A stretch of 64,000 bases of DNA from Mesobacillus sp. S13 (GCF_020422885.1 NZ_CP084622.1:4731001-4795000); one strand, 5' to 3'; counted from the stretch's first letter, positions 52,825 through 63,237 are shown. Made by a program: numbers and translations. The notes: a model not told the origin generated them from the sequence alone.

Positions 52825-54794
52825 TCTTTTTGTCCCCCTTCTAAATAATCATCTATAGCATTTTGTAAAAGTGTTTCTGCCTCATCGGTAGATATATCAT
52901 ACATCTGTGTCGCGGCATTCGTTAAATGCCCTCCACCTTCGAGATTTTCCATGATCACCTGGACATTGATGTCGCCAAGTGACCTTGCACTTATGCCAAC
53001 TGTATCTTCGGATCGTTTTGCGATGACAAAGGATGCTGAGACTCCATCCATCGTTAACAGAGTGTCTGCAGCCTGTGCAATCAGCACATGGTCACAGTAA
53101 ACATCGTCTGCCCCTTTTGAAATGACAATCCCATCTCGATAAAAATAAACATTCTCAATAATTTTAGCTCTTCTGATATACGTATTAATATCCTCTTTTA
53201 AAAACTTCTGGACCAAAATGGTATCCGCACCATGGCTGCGAAGGTATGAAGCAGCATCGAAAGTCCGCGCTCCGGTCCTTAAGGTGAAGCTCTTCGTATC
53301 GACGATGATTCCCGCCAATAAAGCCGTAGCCTCGAGCATCTGGATTTTACCGTGTTTCGGCTGATATTCCAGCAACTCTGTCACAAGCTCAGCTGTCGAT
53401 GAAGCATAAGGCTCCATATAGACGAGCAATGGATTTTTGATAAATTCCTCTCCCCGGCGGTGATGATCGATCACGATGACGTTCTCAATCCGATTCAATA
53501 ATCGCTCATCAATGACCAGCGATGGCTTATGCGTATCGACAACGACAAGCAATGTATCATCTGATGCGATTTCATATGCCTGTTCCGGTGTTATGAACCT
53601 AGAGTAGAGGGAATCATTTTCCTTAATCTCATCCATCAGGCGCTGTACACCTGTATCGATTTCATTTTTATTATAAACGATAAATCCTTCACGCTTATTC
53701 ATCTGTGCTACTTTAAGAATCCCGATCGCCGAGCCGATGGCGTCCATATCTGGGTTCTTGTGTCCCATGATTAAGACCTTGTCACTCTCGACCACCAATT
53801 CCTTCAAGGCATGGGAAATGACTCGCGCCCTTACCCTTGTTCGCTTTTCTACAGGATTGGTCTTGCCGCCATAAAACTTAACTTTGCCATTAGGCTGTTT
53901 GATTGCGACCTGGTCACCACCCCGTCCCAAAGCCAGATCCAGGCTGGATTGCGCCTGTGAACCAAGTTCAGGAAGCGATGAATATCCCGTACCAACCCCA
54001 ATACTCAAAGTTAATGGTACATTTTGCTTCGATGTCGTTTCCCTTACTTCATCAAGAATCGAGAATTTCCCTTTTTCCAGCAGCTGGAGAATATGTTCAC
54101 TAAAAACAGCGATGAACCGCTCAGATGAAACTCTTTTGAGGAATACCCCGTTATTGGTTGCCCACTTATTTAAGATGGACGTCACAAGACTATTTAAGCT
54201 GCTTTTTGTCTGATCATCCATTCCCTGAGTGAGTTCTTCATAGTTATCAAGGTAAATGATTGAAATAACAGTGCGCTCATCATGATACATTTTTTCAATT
54301 TCTGCCTGTTCGGTCACGTCGAAAAAGTAAAGCAGCCGCTCTTCAGGCTTATGGATGACCCTGAATTTACGGGCATGAAGAGTGATGATTTCTGTTTCCA
54401 CTTCTTGCTTAATCAGTGGAATGACGGCATCGGCCACATCATACAGTGATTTGCCTACCAGCGAATCTTCATTGAAACATGCAGCAATGAAAGGATTCGT
54501 CCACTCAATATAATAGTCATCATTAACCAGCATAATCCCAATTGGCATTTCCATCAAAGCTTCTTCGCCGACTTTTTTCACCCGATAAGACAGCGTGGAA
54601 ATATACTCTTCCGTCTCTTGCCTTATTTTATGATTAACTTGAAAAATCATATATATCAACAGGCCAGTGAGAATGAACCCTGCTGCTCCTATAATCCAGT
54701 TATAGTAAGCTAGAAATCCAATCAGCACTAGTGTTACGGCCATCAATCCATACAATGGATAGCGTATTTGCCGCCTCTCTAAATAAGAAGGCAT
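52821..54794 (-). CDS. gdpP: Cyclic-di-AMP phosphodiesterase GdpP (YybT)
   Basis: The 657-residue protein has two N-terminal TMs (residues 13-52), a PAS domain (about 80-150), a degenerate GGDEF domain (about 170-300, with no GGDEF motif), and DHH/DHHA1 phosphoesterase domains: [16 protein letters not shown] near 345, [12 protein letters not shown] near 443 and the [10 protein letters not shown] near 625. It hydrolyses c-di-AMP to pApA and so affects potassium and cell-wall homeostasis. It follows yybS by 30 bp and overlaps rplI by 4 bp. Confidence 0.96.
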   Translation of the reverse strand: MPSYLERRQIRYPLYGLMAVTLVLIGFLAYYNWIIGAAGFILTGLLIYMIFQVNHKIRQETEEYISTLSYRVKKVGEEALMEMPIGIMLVNDDYYIEWTNPFIAACFNEDSLVGKSLYDVADAVIPLIKQEVETEIITLHARKFRVIHKPEERLLYFFDVTEQAEIEKMYHDERTVISIIYLDNYEELTQGMDDQTKSSLNSLVTSILNKWATNNGVFLKRVSSERFIAVFSEHILQLLEKGKFSILDEVRETTSKQNVPLTLSIGVGTGYSSLPELGSQAQSSLDLALGRGGDQVAIKQPNGKVKFYGGKTNPVEKRTRVRARVISHALKELVVESDKVLIMGHKNPDMDAIGSAIGILKVAQMNKREGFIVYNKNEIDTGVQRLMDEIKENDSLYSRFITPEQAYEIASDDTLLVVVDTHKPSLVIDERLLNRIENVIVIDHHRRGEEFIKNPLLVYMEPYASSTAELVTELLEYQPKHGKIQMLEATALLAGIIVDTKSFTLRTGARTFDAASYLRSHGADTILVQKFLKEDINTYIRRAKIIENVYFYRDGIVISKGADDVYCDHVLIAQAADTLLTMDGVSASFVIAKRSEDTVGISARSLGDINVQVIMENLEGGGHLTNAATQMYDISTDEAETLLQNAIDDYLEGGQKE

Positions 54795-54824
54795 GTGCTC
54801 AGCTCCTAAAGCGTTAGTTTCTGA

Positions 54825-55766
54825 TTACTTCTTCTCCCCAAGACGTTTTCTTAAGTCAAACCCTAAATCAATTATACCTAATATCCTCACAATATAAAGA
54901 ACAAATGGCAGGAGGAAAGTCAGGACAAGGACGATGATTGGGACAGCTTTAGGATAGTTTTTAATATGTGTTACATAAAACACGAACGAGAGCCCCTGAA
55001 GGACCATCAGCATTTGCAGGATGAATGTTAGATTAGAAATTACCCAGAACAAGTATGTTCCCTTTTCTGGCTGTATGATCAATGCTGCAATCATCGTAAT
55101 AAGATAGTACCAAAGAATGCTCTTCGGCAGATTCAATTCCCTGAACGGAGGCCAGGTTGGCACCTTGATCCCGAACCGCTTCAAGAATGGGAACGAGACA
55201 AGCTGAAGCAGGAACACAATCAGGAATGACGCCATGACGAACATGCTCGGCATGAGAACTTCCATCATATCAATCATGGTTTCAAATTGTTTGATAAGCA
55301 CCTCATCGGGTGCCTGTCCCATTTGTTCCAGCAATTTAATCGCCTGGTCAGTAGAGGCACGAAATGCATCCATCAATTCATCGATAATATTTATTTTGAA
55401 CAAGATGACCGACAACGCATATTGTACCACCAAATTCAAAAGGAAAACGAGGGCACCAGCTATGTATGCTGCAAATTTACTTTTCCCTTCCCTGACCATG
55501 TACCCCATCACAGCCCCCGTTGTCCCATATGTCAATGCAAGCGGGATTGCCAGGAGCGAACCTAGAATCATGGATAATAAGACAGCTGCCAGTGTAAAAA
55601 CAGCCGTGCTTTTTCCATCATACTTAGCCCCGAAAAATAAGAACGGCAAAGAAAGGAACAGGTTAATAATTAACCCCAGGCCAGGTATATAAAAAGTGAT
55701 CAATAATAAAACCGCAAAAATCGCTAACAGGATGGCACCTTCCGTCAGCTTGTATGTATTCTTCAT
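54825..55766 (-). CDS. yybS: DUF2232 membrane protein YybS
   Basis: The 313-residue integral membrane protein has eight or so TMs. LTEGAILLAIFAVLLLITFYIPGLGLIINLFLSLPFLF at the start and ILWYYLITMIAALI later match DUF2232 (YybS). It may be the substrate-binding S component-like protein of an uncharacterised transporter; the function is unknown. It is the first gene of the yybS-gdpP-rplI operon. Confidence 0.93.
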   Translation of the reverse strand: MKNTYKLTEGAILLAIFAVLLLITFYIPGLGLIINLFLSLPFLFFGAKYDGKSTAVFTLAAVLLSMILGSLLAIPLALTYGTTGAVMGYMVREGKSKFAAYIAGALVFLLNLVVQYALSVILFKINIIDELMDAFRASTDQAIKLLEQMGQAPDEVLIKQFETMIDMMEVLMPSMFVMASFLIVFLLQLVSFPFLKRFGIKVPTWPPFRELNLPKSILWYYLITMIAALIIQPEKGTYLFWVISNLTFILQMLMVLQGLSFVFYVTHIKNYPKAVPIIVLVLTFLLPFVLYIVRILGIIDLGFDLRKRLGEKK

Positions 55767-55912
55767 AATCCACCGCCTTGGTCACTATAAGGTTCAAGCT
55801 AGATCTATAACAGTTTCCTGAACCATGGAGCAGCCATTTTTAAAATAACCGATAAGAACTATTTTAGCTTCTAAACGTATGACAAGCAAACGAAGTGATA
55901 TTTGGCTAATAT

Positions 55913-55943
55913 AAAAGGCAGCGGGAATGCCCCGCTGCCTTTT
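55913..55943 (-). terminator. Intrinsic terminator of rpsF-ssb-rpsR
   Basis: A 13-bp perfect stem (AAAAGGCAGCGGG with its complement, 5-nt loop), just after the rpsR stop. Confidence 0.9.
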
Positions 55944-55955
55944 AAAATCCGATCA

Positions 55956-56237
<282 letters not shown>

Positions 56238-56242
56238 TTATA

Positions 56243-56728
56243 TTAGAATGGAAGATCATCATCTGAAATGTCGATCTGGCCGCCACCTGCAAATGGATCC
56301 TCATCTACTTTTGTATAACCTTGGTTTTGTCGTTGATTCTGATTCCCGAATGGGGATCCTTGATCATTTTGACGGGAATAACCGCTATCCCCTCTGTCTG
56401 AAGACTGTCCTTTTGGCTCAAGGAACTGAACACTCTCAGCAAGAACTTCTGTAACGTAAACACGCTTACCATCTTGTCCTTCATAGCTGCGAGTTTGAAC
56501 GCGTCCATCAACACCTGCAAGGCTTCCCTTCTTCAAGAAGTTAGCAACGTTTTCGGCTGGACGGCGCCATACCACACAGTTGATGAAGTCAGCTTCTCTT
56601 TCCCCCTGCTGGTTGGTAAATGAACGATTTACCGCAAGTGTGAAAGTAGCCACCGCAACTCCATTCGGTGTGAAACGTAATTCAGGATCCTTGGTCAAAC
56701 GGCCAACAAGAATGACACGATTCATCAT
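56243..56728 (-). CDS. ssb: Single-stranded DNA-binding protein
   Basis: About 161 residues: OB-fold [63 protein letters not shown], a flexible Gln/Asn/Gly-rich linker, and the acidic tip ISDDDLPF that recruits partner proteins. ATG 56728 or 56725 is the probable start (GGAG about 9 nt upstream). It protects single-stranded DNA at forks. It lies between rpsF and rpsR in the standard operon. Confidence 0.98.
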   Translation of the reverse strand: MMNRVILVGRLTKDPELRFTPNGVAVATFTLAVNRSFTNQQGEREADFINCVVWRRPAENVANFLKKGSLAGVDGRVQTRSYEGQDGKRVYVTEVLAESVQFLEPKGQSSDRGDSGYSRQNDQGSPFGNQNQRQNQGYTKVDEDPFAGGGQIDISDDDLPF

Positions 56729-56806
56729 CAGAATCAACTCCTTCCCCTCAGCATGAATGTTCCATATGAAACATCAACCGCTGAAAGTATATATTTATAT
56801 CATTAA

Positions 56807-57094
56807 TTATTCTTCTTCTTTAATTACGATGTGGCGAAGGATATCTTCGTTGATCTTAGCAAGACGAGAGAATTCCTCAACTGCTTCCGGAGTAGCGTTT
56901 ACCTTAACAATCTGGTAGTAGCCATCACGGAAATCATTGATTTCATAAGCAAGGCGGCGTTTGCCCCATTCCTTAGCTTCTGAAACTTCCGCACCGTTTT
57001 CTGTAAGGATTGAGCTGAAACGCTCAGTAAGAGCCTTTTTAGCTTCCTCTTCAATGTTTGGGCGGATGATGTACATAACTTCGTACTTTCTCAT
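56807..57094 (-). CDS. rpsF: Ribosomal protein S6
   Basis: The 95-residue protein begins [22 protein letters not shown] and contains [25 protein letters not shown], both diagnostic for S6. ATG 57094 follows AAAAGGAGGTGACAGTG. The leader between 57100 and 57180 contains a short G-C hairpin followed by CCG, possibly the S6:S18 autoregulatory element found in Bacillota leaders; this was not verified. It is first in the rpsF-ssb-rpsR operon. Confidence 0.98.
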   Translation of the reverse strand: MRKYEVMYIIRPNIEEEAKKALTERFSSILTENGAEVSEAKEWGKRRLAYEINDFRDGYYQIVKVNATPEAVEEFSRLAKINEDILRHIVIKEEE

Positions 57095-57314
57095 CACTGT
57101 CACCTCCTTTTGGTCTAAACGGCCCCATTACAGGGCAAGGAGTAATTGTTTAATTACTCACAAGATGAAATTATATCACAGAACATATCCAAAGGCAATG
57201 ATATGTATAGAGAATCTAATTACCCTCTTTTTTTGTGTGATAGATTTCTATAAGAAAACACTAACATATGTTCGTATTTTTGTCCATGCTTAAATATTGG
57301 AGGATAAAAAAAAT

Positions 57315-57340
57315 AATGCCCTGCTATATGGCAGGGCATT
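57315..57340 (-). terminator. Intrinsic terminator of ychF
   Basis: A 10-bp perfect stem (AATGCCCTGC with its complement, loop TATATG) with an A-run on the left side, right after the ychF stop. Confidence 0.85.
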
Positions 57341-57346
57341 GATGAA

Positions 57347-58447
57347 TTATACATTGAAACGGAAGTGGATGATGTCTCCATCTTTTACTTCGTATTCTTT
57401 TCCTTCAAGGCGGACTTTTCCTGCTTCCTTGGCTGCTGCCATGGAGCCTGCTGCAAGAAGATCATCGTAGTGGACTGTTTCTGCACGGATGAATCCACGC
57501 TCGAAATCAGAGTGGATGACTCCAGCACACTGAGGTGCCTTCATTCCGTGGCGGAATGTCCATGCTCGGACTTCCTGGACGCCAGCTGTGAAGTAGGTTG
57601 CCAGACCTAGCAGGCTGTAAGCTGCACGGATCAACTGGTCCAAACCTGATTCTTCAATGCCTAGCTCTTCTAGGAACATTTGCTTTTCTTCACCTTCAAG
57701 TTCAGCGATTTCTTCTTCGATCTTAGCGCTGATGACGATGACTTCCGCATTATCTTTTTGTGCAAATTCTCGGACTTTCTGGACATATTCATTGCCACTT
57801 GGATCTGCAACATCTTCTTCACCTACATTCGCAACATAAAGCATAGGCTTGATTGTAAGCAAATGAAGGTGTTTAACGATTTTCATTTCTTCATCAGTGA
57901 ATTCAACCGCACGTGCTGGTTGCTCTGCTTCAAACGCATCACGGAGGCGAGCCAGAATTGGAAACTCAATCGAAGCTTCCTTATCTTTTTGCTTTGCCAA
58001 CTTCTCGACGCGGCTGATTCTTTTTTCAACAGACTCGAGGTCAGCAAGGATCAATTCGAGGTTAATAACCTCAATATCAGAAATAGGATCAACTTTACCG
58101 GCAACGTGCGTGATATTGTCATCTGCAAAGCAGCGGACAACCTGGCAGATCGCATCTACCTGGCGAATATGGGAAAGAAACTTGTTCCCAAGCCCTTCTC
58201 CCTTACTCGCACCTTTAACGATTCCGGCGATATCAGTGAATTCAAATGCAGTTGGTACAGTCTTTTTCGGCTGTACAAGCTCAGTCAATTTAGTTAAACG
58301 ATGGTCAGGAACCTCAACGATTCCGACATTCGGGTCAATCGTACAGAACGGGTAATTGGCTGATTCAGCACCAGCCTGTGTGATCGCATTAAACAATGTT
58401 GATTTCCCAACGTTAGGAAGTCCAACAATACCTGCTGTTAAGGCCAT
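57347..58447 (-). CDS. ychF: Redox-regulated ATPase YchF
   Basis: The 366-residue Obg-type P-loop protein has G1 GIVGLPNVGKSTLFNAI at the N-terminus, G3 DIAGIVKGASKGEGLGN near 68, and YVANVGEED near 205, where the NKxD of G-proteins is replaced by the ATP-preferring NxxE. The C-terminus has a TGS-type domain (YFTAGVQEVRAWTFRHGMKAPQCAGVIHSDFERGFIRAETV). GTG 58456 could also start it, but ATG 58447 has GAGGAG at 8 nt. Also called engD or, in B. subtilis, yyaF. Confidence 0.96.
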   Translation of the reverse strand: MALTAGIVGLPNVGKSTLFNAITQAGAESANYPFCTIDPNVGIVEVPDHRLTKLTELVQPKKTVPTAFEFTDIAGIVKGASKGEGLGNKFLSHIRQVDAICQVVRCFADDNITHVAGKVDPISDIEVINLELILADLESVEKRISRVEKLAKQKDKEASIEFPILARLRDAFEAEQPARAVEFTDEEMKIVKHLHLLTIKPMLYVANVGEEDVADPSGNEYVQKVREFAQKDNAEVIVISAKIEEEIAELEGEEKQMFLEELGIEESGLDQLIRAAYSLLGLATYFTAGVQEVRAWTFRHGMKAPQCAGVIHSDFERGFIRAETVHYDDLLAAGSMAAAKEAGKVRLEGKEYEVKDGDIIHFRFNV

Positions 58448-58556
58448 CCATGTCACTCCTCTATTTAAAAATGTATCTATTCAAGCAAGAATCACCTAAA
58501 CGATTTTTTCCTCTCACAATTATAGTGATTACGAAAGGAAAAGACAAGCTTGTAAG

Positions 58557-58630
58557 AAAAGCGCAAGCGCATTGATCAGCTCCGACAAGCGATGGAGGGC
58601 GGACAGTGAAAATATTCTTTGACTTTCTTC
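58557..58630. repeat. Dispersed palindromic element, truncated copy C
   Basis: AAAAGCGCAAGCGC...GATCAGCTCCGACAAGCG and GGAGGGCGGACAGTGAA match the left two thirds of copy B (39346-39464) with about 15 differences. The right arm is missing; the 53-bp tandem array begins where it should continue. Confidence 0.7.
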
Positions 58631-58632
58631 AT

Positions 58633-58910
58633 GAACGGTACCCTTATAGAAGTGGATTGCCTTGCATAAGGGTATCTTTCGTCTTGAACGGTACCCTTAT
58701 AGAGAGGGATTACCTTGCATAAGGGTATCTTTTGACTTGAACGGTACCCTTATAGAGGTGGATTGCCTTGTATAAGGGCATCTTTCGTCTTGAACGGTAC
58801 CCTTATAGAGAGGGATTGCCTTGCATAAGGGCATCTTTCGTCTTGAACGGTACCCCTATAGAGATGGATTGCCTTGCATAAGGGCATCTTTCGTCTTGAA
58901 CGGTACTCTT
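58633..58910. repeat. 53-bp tandem hairpin array, five full units plus a partial sixth
   Basis: Units start GAACGGTACCCTTATAGA at 58633, 58686, 58739, 58792 and 58845, and a partial unit starts at 58898; every step is 53 bp. Each carries an inverted repeat: GGTACCCTTAT on the left and ATAAGGGTATC (or ATAAGGGCATC) on the right, separated by 17-18 nt. The arms therefore fold as a hairpin of about 10-11 pairs. The sequence is unrelated to the 52-bp array at 5768-6142. No ORF is supported. Confidence 0.95.
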
Positions 58911-58998
58911 ATATTTCAAATTTCAAATGAATAAGTCATCCTCCTGTCCAGATTTCACTTTTTAACGGGCACCAATCCCCTTTTGATTTCATAAAAAA

Positions 58999-59021
58999 CC
59001 GCACTCTCCATGAAAGTGCGG
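58999..59021 (-). terminator. Intrinsic terminator of the molybdopterin oxidoreductase gene
   Basis: CCGCACT/AGTGCGG stem with a 9-nt loop, an A-run on its left side (T-run on the minus strand), directly after the stop codon. Confidence 0.75.
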
Positions 59022-59032
59022 CAAAACGATGA

Positions 59033-61033
59033 TTATTCTTTTACTACTTTTTCAATATTGACGAGGCAATCATATAGTGTGCTGCCGAGGCCATTGTCTG
59101 ACTCCCGGCTGGATGTAAGCTGGTTGACGGAGCCGCCGAATCGGGCACTTAAGCCTTCATCAATATTAACGGTTCCCGGGTGGGCCATTTTTAAAATTGA
59201 AACGGTCCCTTTCAACTCACCTCTGTCATTCCAGACACGGACAGAGTCCTGATCTTCCAATCCTTTTTCAACAGCCACGCTGCTAGCGATCTCGACTTTC
59301 ACATAAGGCTCCGGCTGGAAAAGGTGGAAATGCTGTGAGTGGTTGGAACGCAGCGGATGAATCGTCAGCAAGGTATATGGATATTTTTCCGCCAGCGCGG
59401 GATTCGACCATTTTGTCTCTGTTGGCAGCGACAATTTAACTTGACCGTCAGCGACTGCAGAAGCTGTGAATTCATACTTGCCGCTTGGCGTTTTGAATCT
59501 CCTGTCTGCCCATGGGATTTTATCCACCGGGAGCTCCGCGAACTTTTCAGCACGGATTTTGTCCAAGGTAATGCCCTTTTCTGTCAAGGATGCCAGGCCC
59601 ATCCCGATGAAATCTTCTCTTGCAAACTCAAATTCAGCACCAAATCCTAGCCGATTCGCCAGTTCTCCCCAAATCCATGCGTCCGGTTTAGCTTCTCCCG
59701 GTGGTTCGACCAGCTTCGGTCCGTGGTTCACATAATGATGGTACATCGAAGAATAATACACATCCTCCACTTCAAAAGCAGTGGCAGCTGGCAAAACATA
59801 ATCAGCCAGTTCGGCCGTATCTGTCATGAACTGGTCAATCACTACGAGTGTTTCAAGTGATTCAAAAGCCTCTCGCACTCTGTTCGTATCCGGAACTTGA
59901 GTCAGTGGATTTCCGCATGTGACAATCCCCATCTTGATTACAGGATCAACTGCTGAGAGAATCTCTTCTGCCTGCCTCATCATCGTAAACGTACGCGTGG
60001 TTTTTTTCCGTTCAGGCATGGTCAGATTCTGGTAGTCAAAGCTTTGCCCCACCTGCTTGTTCGCATAGTTTGCGCCACCGCCAGGAATGCCGATATTCCC
60101 GCTGACGGCAACCAGTGCATCCAGCAGCCTGATCGTATTCCCGCCATTTTCATACCGCTGCATACCCAGTCCCATGATGGATGATACTGGCTTGTCAGCA
60201 TAAACTTCAGCAAGATGGGTAATGATGTCGGCCGGAACTTCTGTCAGTTCACTGATATAGTCTAATGAAACAGTATCCAGCAAAGCTTTCAAGTCCTCGA
60301 ACCCTACGCTATGGTCAGACAAGAACTCGCTATCCTGCAACTCCATCCTCAGCAACTCTTTCATAATGCCCGCTGCTAAAAGGCCATCAAAACCTGGCTT
60401 GATGGAGATGTACTCATGTGCCAGCTTTGCCGTTGCATTATAAATAGGGTCAATTACATAGATTTTTGTGCCATTCTTCTTCGCTGCCTGGAGGTTTTGA
60501 AAAAGATGCATATTCGTCCGAGCAACATTTCTGCCCCAGATCACAACATGTTTACTATTTTTCAAATCTTCCGGTGCATGGCTATAGGCATCACCAAAAT
60601 CCCAGTTCTGTGCTTCAATGCCTGCTCCCCAGCAAATGGAACCGGTCAATTCAGTTACTCCGCCATATAAGTTAAAAAAGCGGCTGTCGAGATTAGTTAG
60701 CAAACCACCGTTAGCATAATCATGGCTGTGCAAAACGGAAGTGGTGCCATAACTCTCTTTATAATAAGTCAGTTTTTCAGCAATCTCATCGAGCGCCTGA
60801 TCCCAGGAAATCTGCTGGAATTTACCATCGATTTTTTTCAGAGGATAAAGCAATCTGTCTTCCGAATTCGCCCTGTTCTCCAGCATCCTGCCGCGGCCGC
60901 AAATTTTCCCCTGTGTAATCGGATGTTCGGGATTCCCTTCAACTTTGGTTACCTTCCCATCATCCACGGTAACAAGGAAACCGCAGCTGTCCCAGCAGTT
61001 CAATGGACATGCCGAATGATGTACTGTCGCCAC
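59033..61033 (-). CDS. Molybdopterin-dependent oxidoreductase, YyaE-like
   Basis: The 666-residue enzyme has an N-terminal 4Fe-4S motif (HSACPLNCWDSCGFLV and GKICGRGR), the pterin-binding core (SICWGAGIEAQNWDFGDAY, IWGRNVARTNMHLFQN), and a C-terminal MoCo-binding domain (TIHPLRSNHSQHFHLFQ and VRVWNDRGELKG). It is close to B. subtilis YyaE, a DMSO-reductase-family member with unknown substrate. GTG 61033 is preferred, with GGGGAG at 8 nt; an in-frame Met at 61105 is possible. There is no Tat signal, so it is cytoplasmic. It is monocistronic. Confidence 0.9.
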   Translation of the reverse strand: MATVHHSACPLNCWDSCGFLVTVDDGKVTKVEGNPEHPITQGKICGRGRMLENRANSEDRLLYPLKKIDGKFQQISWDQALDEIAEKLTYYKESYGTTSVLHSHDYANGGLLTNLDSRFFNLYGGVTELTGSICWGAGIEAQNWDFGDAYSHAPEDLKNSKHVVIWGRNVARTNMHLFQNLQAAKKNGTKIYVIDPIYNATAKLAHEYISIKPGFDGLLAAGIMKELLRMELQDSEFLSDHSVGFEDLKALLDTVSLDYISELTEVPADIITHLAEVYADKPVSSIMGLGMQRYENGGNTIRLLDALVAVSGNIGIPGGGANYANKQVGQSFDYQNLTMPERKKTTRTFTMMRQAEEILSAVDPVIKMGIVTCGNPLTQVPDTNRVREAFESLETLVVIDQFMTDTAELADYVLPAATAFEVEDVYYSSMYHHYVNHGPKLVEPPGEAKPDAWIWGELANRLGFGAEFEFAREDFIGMGLASLTEKGITLDKIRAEKFAELPVDKIPWADRRFKTPSGKYEFTASAVADGQVKLSLPTETKWSNPALAEKYPYTLLTIHPLRSNHSQHFHLFQPEPYVKVEIASSVAVEKGLEDQDSVRVWNDRGELKGTVSILKMAHPGTVNIDEGLSARFGGSVNQLTSSRESDNGLGSTLYDCLVNIEKVVKE

Positions 61034-61120
61034 TTCCTCATCTCCCCACGTTCTCTCTATAAATATTTCGTTAATTTTACCTTTAAGAATAATACAATTA
61101 GGCAAAAAAAAGAAGCAGGA

Positions 61121-61315
61121 TTACTCACCCTGCTTCGATAAAACCTTCTTTACTTTTCGTGTGAACTCTTTTCTGGGGATCAAGACACTGTGCTCGCAGC
61201 CTTCACACTTGATTCGGAAATCCATGCCAAGGCGGATGATCTTCCACTTGTTTGTGCCGCAAGGATGTGGTTTTTTCATTTCAACAACATCATTAAGTTG
61301 AAATTCATGCTCCAA
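61121..61315 (-). CDS. DUF951 small protein
   Basis: The 64-residue protein reads FQLNDVVEMKKPHPCGTNKWKIIRLGMDFRIKCEGCEHSVLIPRKEFTRKVKK, the DUF951 signature with a conserved PHPCG-x-N-W and CxxC. It may bind zinc and nucleic acid, by fold resemblance only. It sits next to a mechanosensitive channel gene 17 bp upstream, an arrangement conserved near yyaC in bacilli. The B. subtilis counterpart is YyzM, by recollection. Confidence 0.9.
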   Translation of the reverse strand: MEHEFQLNDVVEMKKPHPCGTNKWKIIRLGMDFRIKCEGCEHSVLIPRKEFTRKVKKVLSKQGE

Positions 61316-61332
61316 TTGTAAAACCTCCTTGT

Positions 61333-62241
61333 TTATTTACCGAATTCTTTTTGCTCTCCGCCTTCCTGACGGGAGTACATGACCATTCTTGGGAACGGAA
61401 TTTCAATTCCGTGCTCATCCAGGAGAAGCTTGATTTCCTTGCGAAGTTGTCTTCCAATATACCAATGTTTCATGGGCACTGTTTCTGCAACGATACGCAG
61501 CACAACCTCTGAAGCGCCAAATTGCTGTACGCCTAATAGTTCGGGCGTCTTCACCAGTTCCGGATACTTCTCAGTTGTTGTTTCAAGATATTGCTGCAGT
61601 ACTTTTTCAGCGTATTCAATATCGCCTTCATAAGCTATTCCTATATCAAGTACCGAAACGCTGTTATATACCGAGAAGTTGGTGACTTCTACGATGCTGC
61701 CATTAGGAAGGATATTGATTTCACCTGTAAAGCTTTTAATCTTCGTCGTCCGCAGCCCGATTTCCTCTACCGTTCCTTCAAATTGTCCAATTCTTACATA
61801 ATCACCTACAGAGAATTGATCTTCAAAAATAATGAAGAAACCGGTGATGATGTCTTTTACGAGACTTTGCGCCCCGAAACCGACGGCCAAGCCGACAATC
61901 CCTGCACCAGCAAGCATTGCTTTAACATCGATCGTCATTGCCGCAAGAATGGACATGATCGCAATAAAGTAGACAACATATGTCAGTACATTCTCAAGCA
62001 GCTTCATTAATGTTGCCTCTCGCCGCTCCGTTATCCGCAACGGACCTCTCGTCCTGACCTTAAAGAAATTGCGGATCGCTATCTTTCCAATTCGGATGAA
62101 CAAACCCGTGATAATTAGGATGGCAATGATTTTTAAAACACCTTCCCCTATATCAAACCAAAGCTGATCATCCATGAATTTTCTGCTTAAGTTATTTAAA
62201 AACTCCTGAGACCTAGTCAGACTTTCTTCTGCATTGGTCAT
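61333..62241 (-). CDS. MscS-family mechanosensitive channel
   Basis: The 302-residue protein has three TMs (about residues 27-50, 90-110 and 112-135), with the pore helix in GAGIVGLAVGFGAQSLVKDIITGFFIIFEDQFSVGDYVRI, then the MscS beta domain (VEEIGLRTTKIKSFTGEINILPNGSI) and a C-terminal alpha/beta domain. It opens under membrane tension to release solutes on hypoosmotic shock. It is cotranscribed with the DUF951 gene. Confidence 0.93.
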   Translation of the reverse strand: MTNAEESLTRSQEFLNNLSRKFMDDQLWFDIGEGVLKIIAILIITGLFIRIGKIAIRNFFKVRTRGPLRITERREATLMKLLENVLTYVVYFIAIMSILAAMTIDVKAMLAGAGIVGLAVGFGAQSLVKDIITGFFIIFEDQFSVGDYVRIGQFEGTVEEIGLRTTKIKSFTGEINILPNGSIVEVTNFSVYNSVSVLDIGIAYEGDIEYAEKVLQQYLETTTEKYPELVKTPELLGVQQFGASEVVLRIVAETVPMKHWYIGRQLRKEIKLLLDEHGIEIPFPRMVMYSRQEGGEQKEFGK

Positions 62242-62604
62242 TTTTTCACCCGCCTGTCAATTTCATGCTATCAATATCATACGTTATGTAACAAAGTAGA
62301 AGTTTTCATACAAGCACAATCATTTTAACAAGTTTTATAATGTAGTTAAAGAAGACTGTTTGCTCAAATTAAAAGTTAACCAGCTATAAAAATTAACTGG
62401 TGATTTTATTATTTTAATATAACTCTTATGTTTTTCACCAGTGTCTATACCCTTAAAATCTTTTTTTAAAAAACATGACCTTTCTCCTCCACAAAATAAA
62501 CACTGCTCCAAAAGACCCTGTTTAAATCTTTCTGTTTATAGGTATGTATAGATTACAAAAAAAGTCCGTATACTGATAGTACGAATTTTGAAGGAGTTGA
62601 TCCA
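62242..62604. other. Divergent intergenic region, mscS/yyaC
   Basis: AT-rich gap of about 360 bp between divergent genes. CGTATACT at 62570-62577, upstream of yyaC, is reminiscent of a SigE/SigF-type -10, but no matching -35 was established. No gene or terminator was found. Confidence 0.45.
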
Positions 62605-63237
62605 ATGAATCTCAAAAACCATTTTTTCGAGCGGAGAAACAATGTGGCAAAAATCAACCACGAAGATGATCTGGCTGCAGAAAAGCTGGCTTCTGAAATC
62701 CTGGACCATTTGCCTAATTTCAGCACACGCCCAATTGTTTTTGTCTGTATTGGAACTGACCGCTCTACCGGTGATTCATTGGGTCCGCTAATCGGAACAC
62801 TTCTCGAGGAAAAAGAAATTGCACCTTACCATGTATACGGGACTCTTGATGATCCAATACATGCAGTAAACATGGATGCGAAACTGGCTGAAATCAAAGA
62901 AAAGCACTTCAATCCTTTTATCATTGGCATAGACGCCTGCCTGGGAAGGTTAAAAAGTGTCGGATCCATCCAGGTAGGAAATGGTCCAGTCAAACCAGGT
63001 GCCGGAGTGAATAAGGAACTTCCCGAAGTCGGCAATATGCACATTACAGGCATCGTAAATGTCAGTGGGTTCATGGAATTCTTTGTTTTGCAAAACACAA
63101 GATTGAACCTCGTCTTAAAAATGGCAAAAACGATTGCGAACGGTATTTTCGAGAGCAGCCAGCAGCTATCGAAAAAACAGGATTGGCCAAAACTGAATTG
63201 GGATCTAGAGGCTGAGCAGCCTACAGTTGCCGAATAA
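62605..63237 (+). CDS. yyaC: Spore protease YyaC-family protein
   Basis: The 210-residue protein starts with ATG 62605 (GGAGTTGATCC upstream). FVCIGTDRSTGDSLGPLIGTLL near residues 50-70 and the IGIDACLGRLKSVGSIQVGNGPVKPGAGVNKELPEVGNMHITGIVNVSGF block are diagnostic for the YyaC family, which resembles germination protease/HybD folds. It is expressed in sporulation in bacilli. It lies at its usual place near oriC. It is the only plus-strand gene in this section. Confidence 0.93.
   Translation: MNLKNHFFERRNNVAKINHEDDLAAEKLASEILDHLPNFSTRPIVFVCIGTDRSTGDSLGPLIGTLLEEKEIAPYHVYGTLDDPIHAVNMDAKLAEIKEKHFNPFIIGIDACLGRLKSVGSIQVGNGPVKPGAGVNKELPEVGNMHITGIVNVSGFMEFFVLQNTRLNLVLKMAKTIANGIFESSQQLSKKQDWPKLNWDLEAEQPTVAE

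Noticed and set aside
57680..58297. 205-residue plus-strand open frame opposite ychF
   Set aside because: Low-complexity Phe-rich shadow of a highly conserved gene; no family motifs.
58633..58910. CRISPR array or terminator cluster
   Set aside because: Units are contiguous repeats without spacers; hairpin loops of 17-18 nt and no T-runs do not fit terminators.
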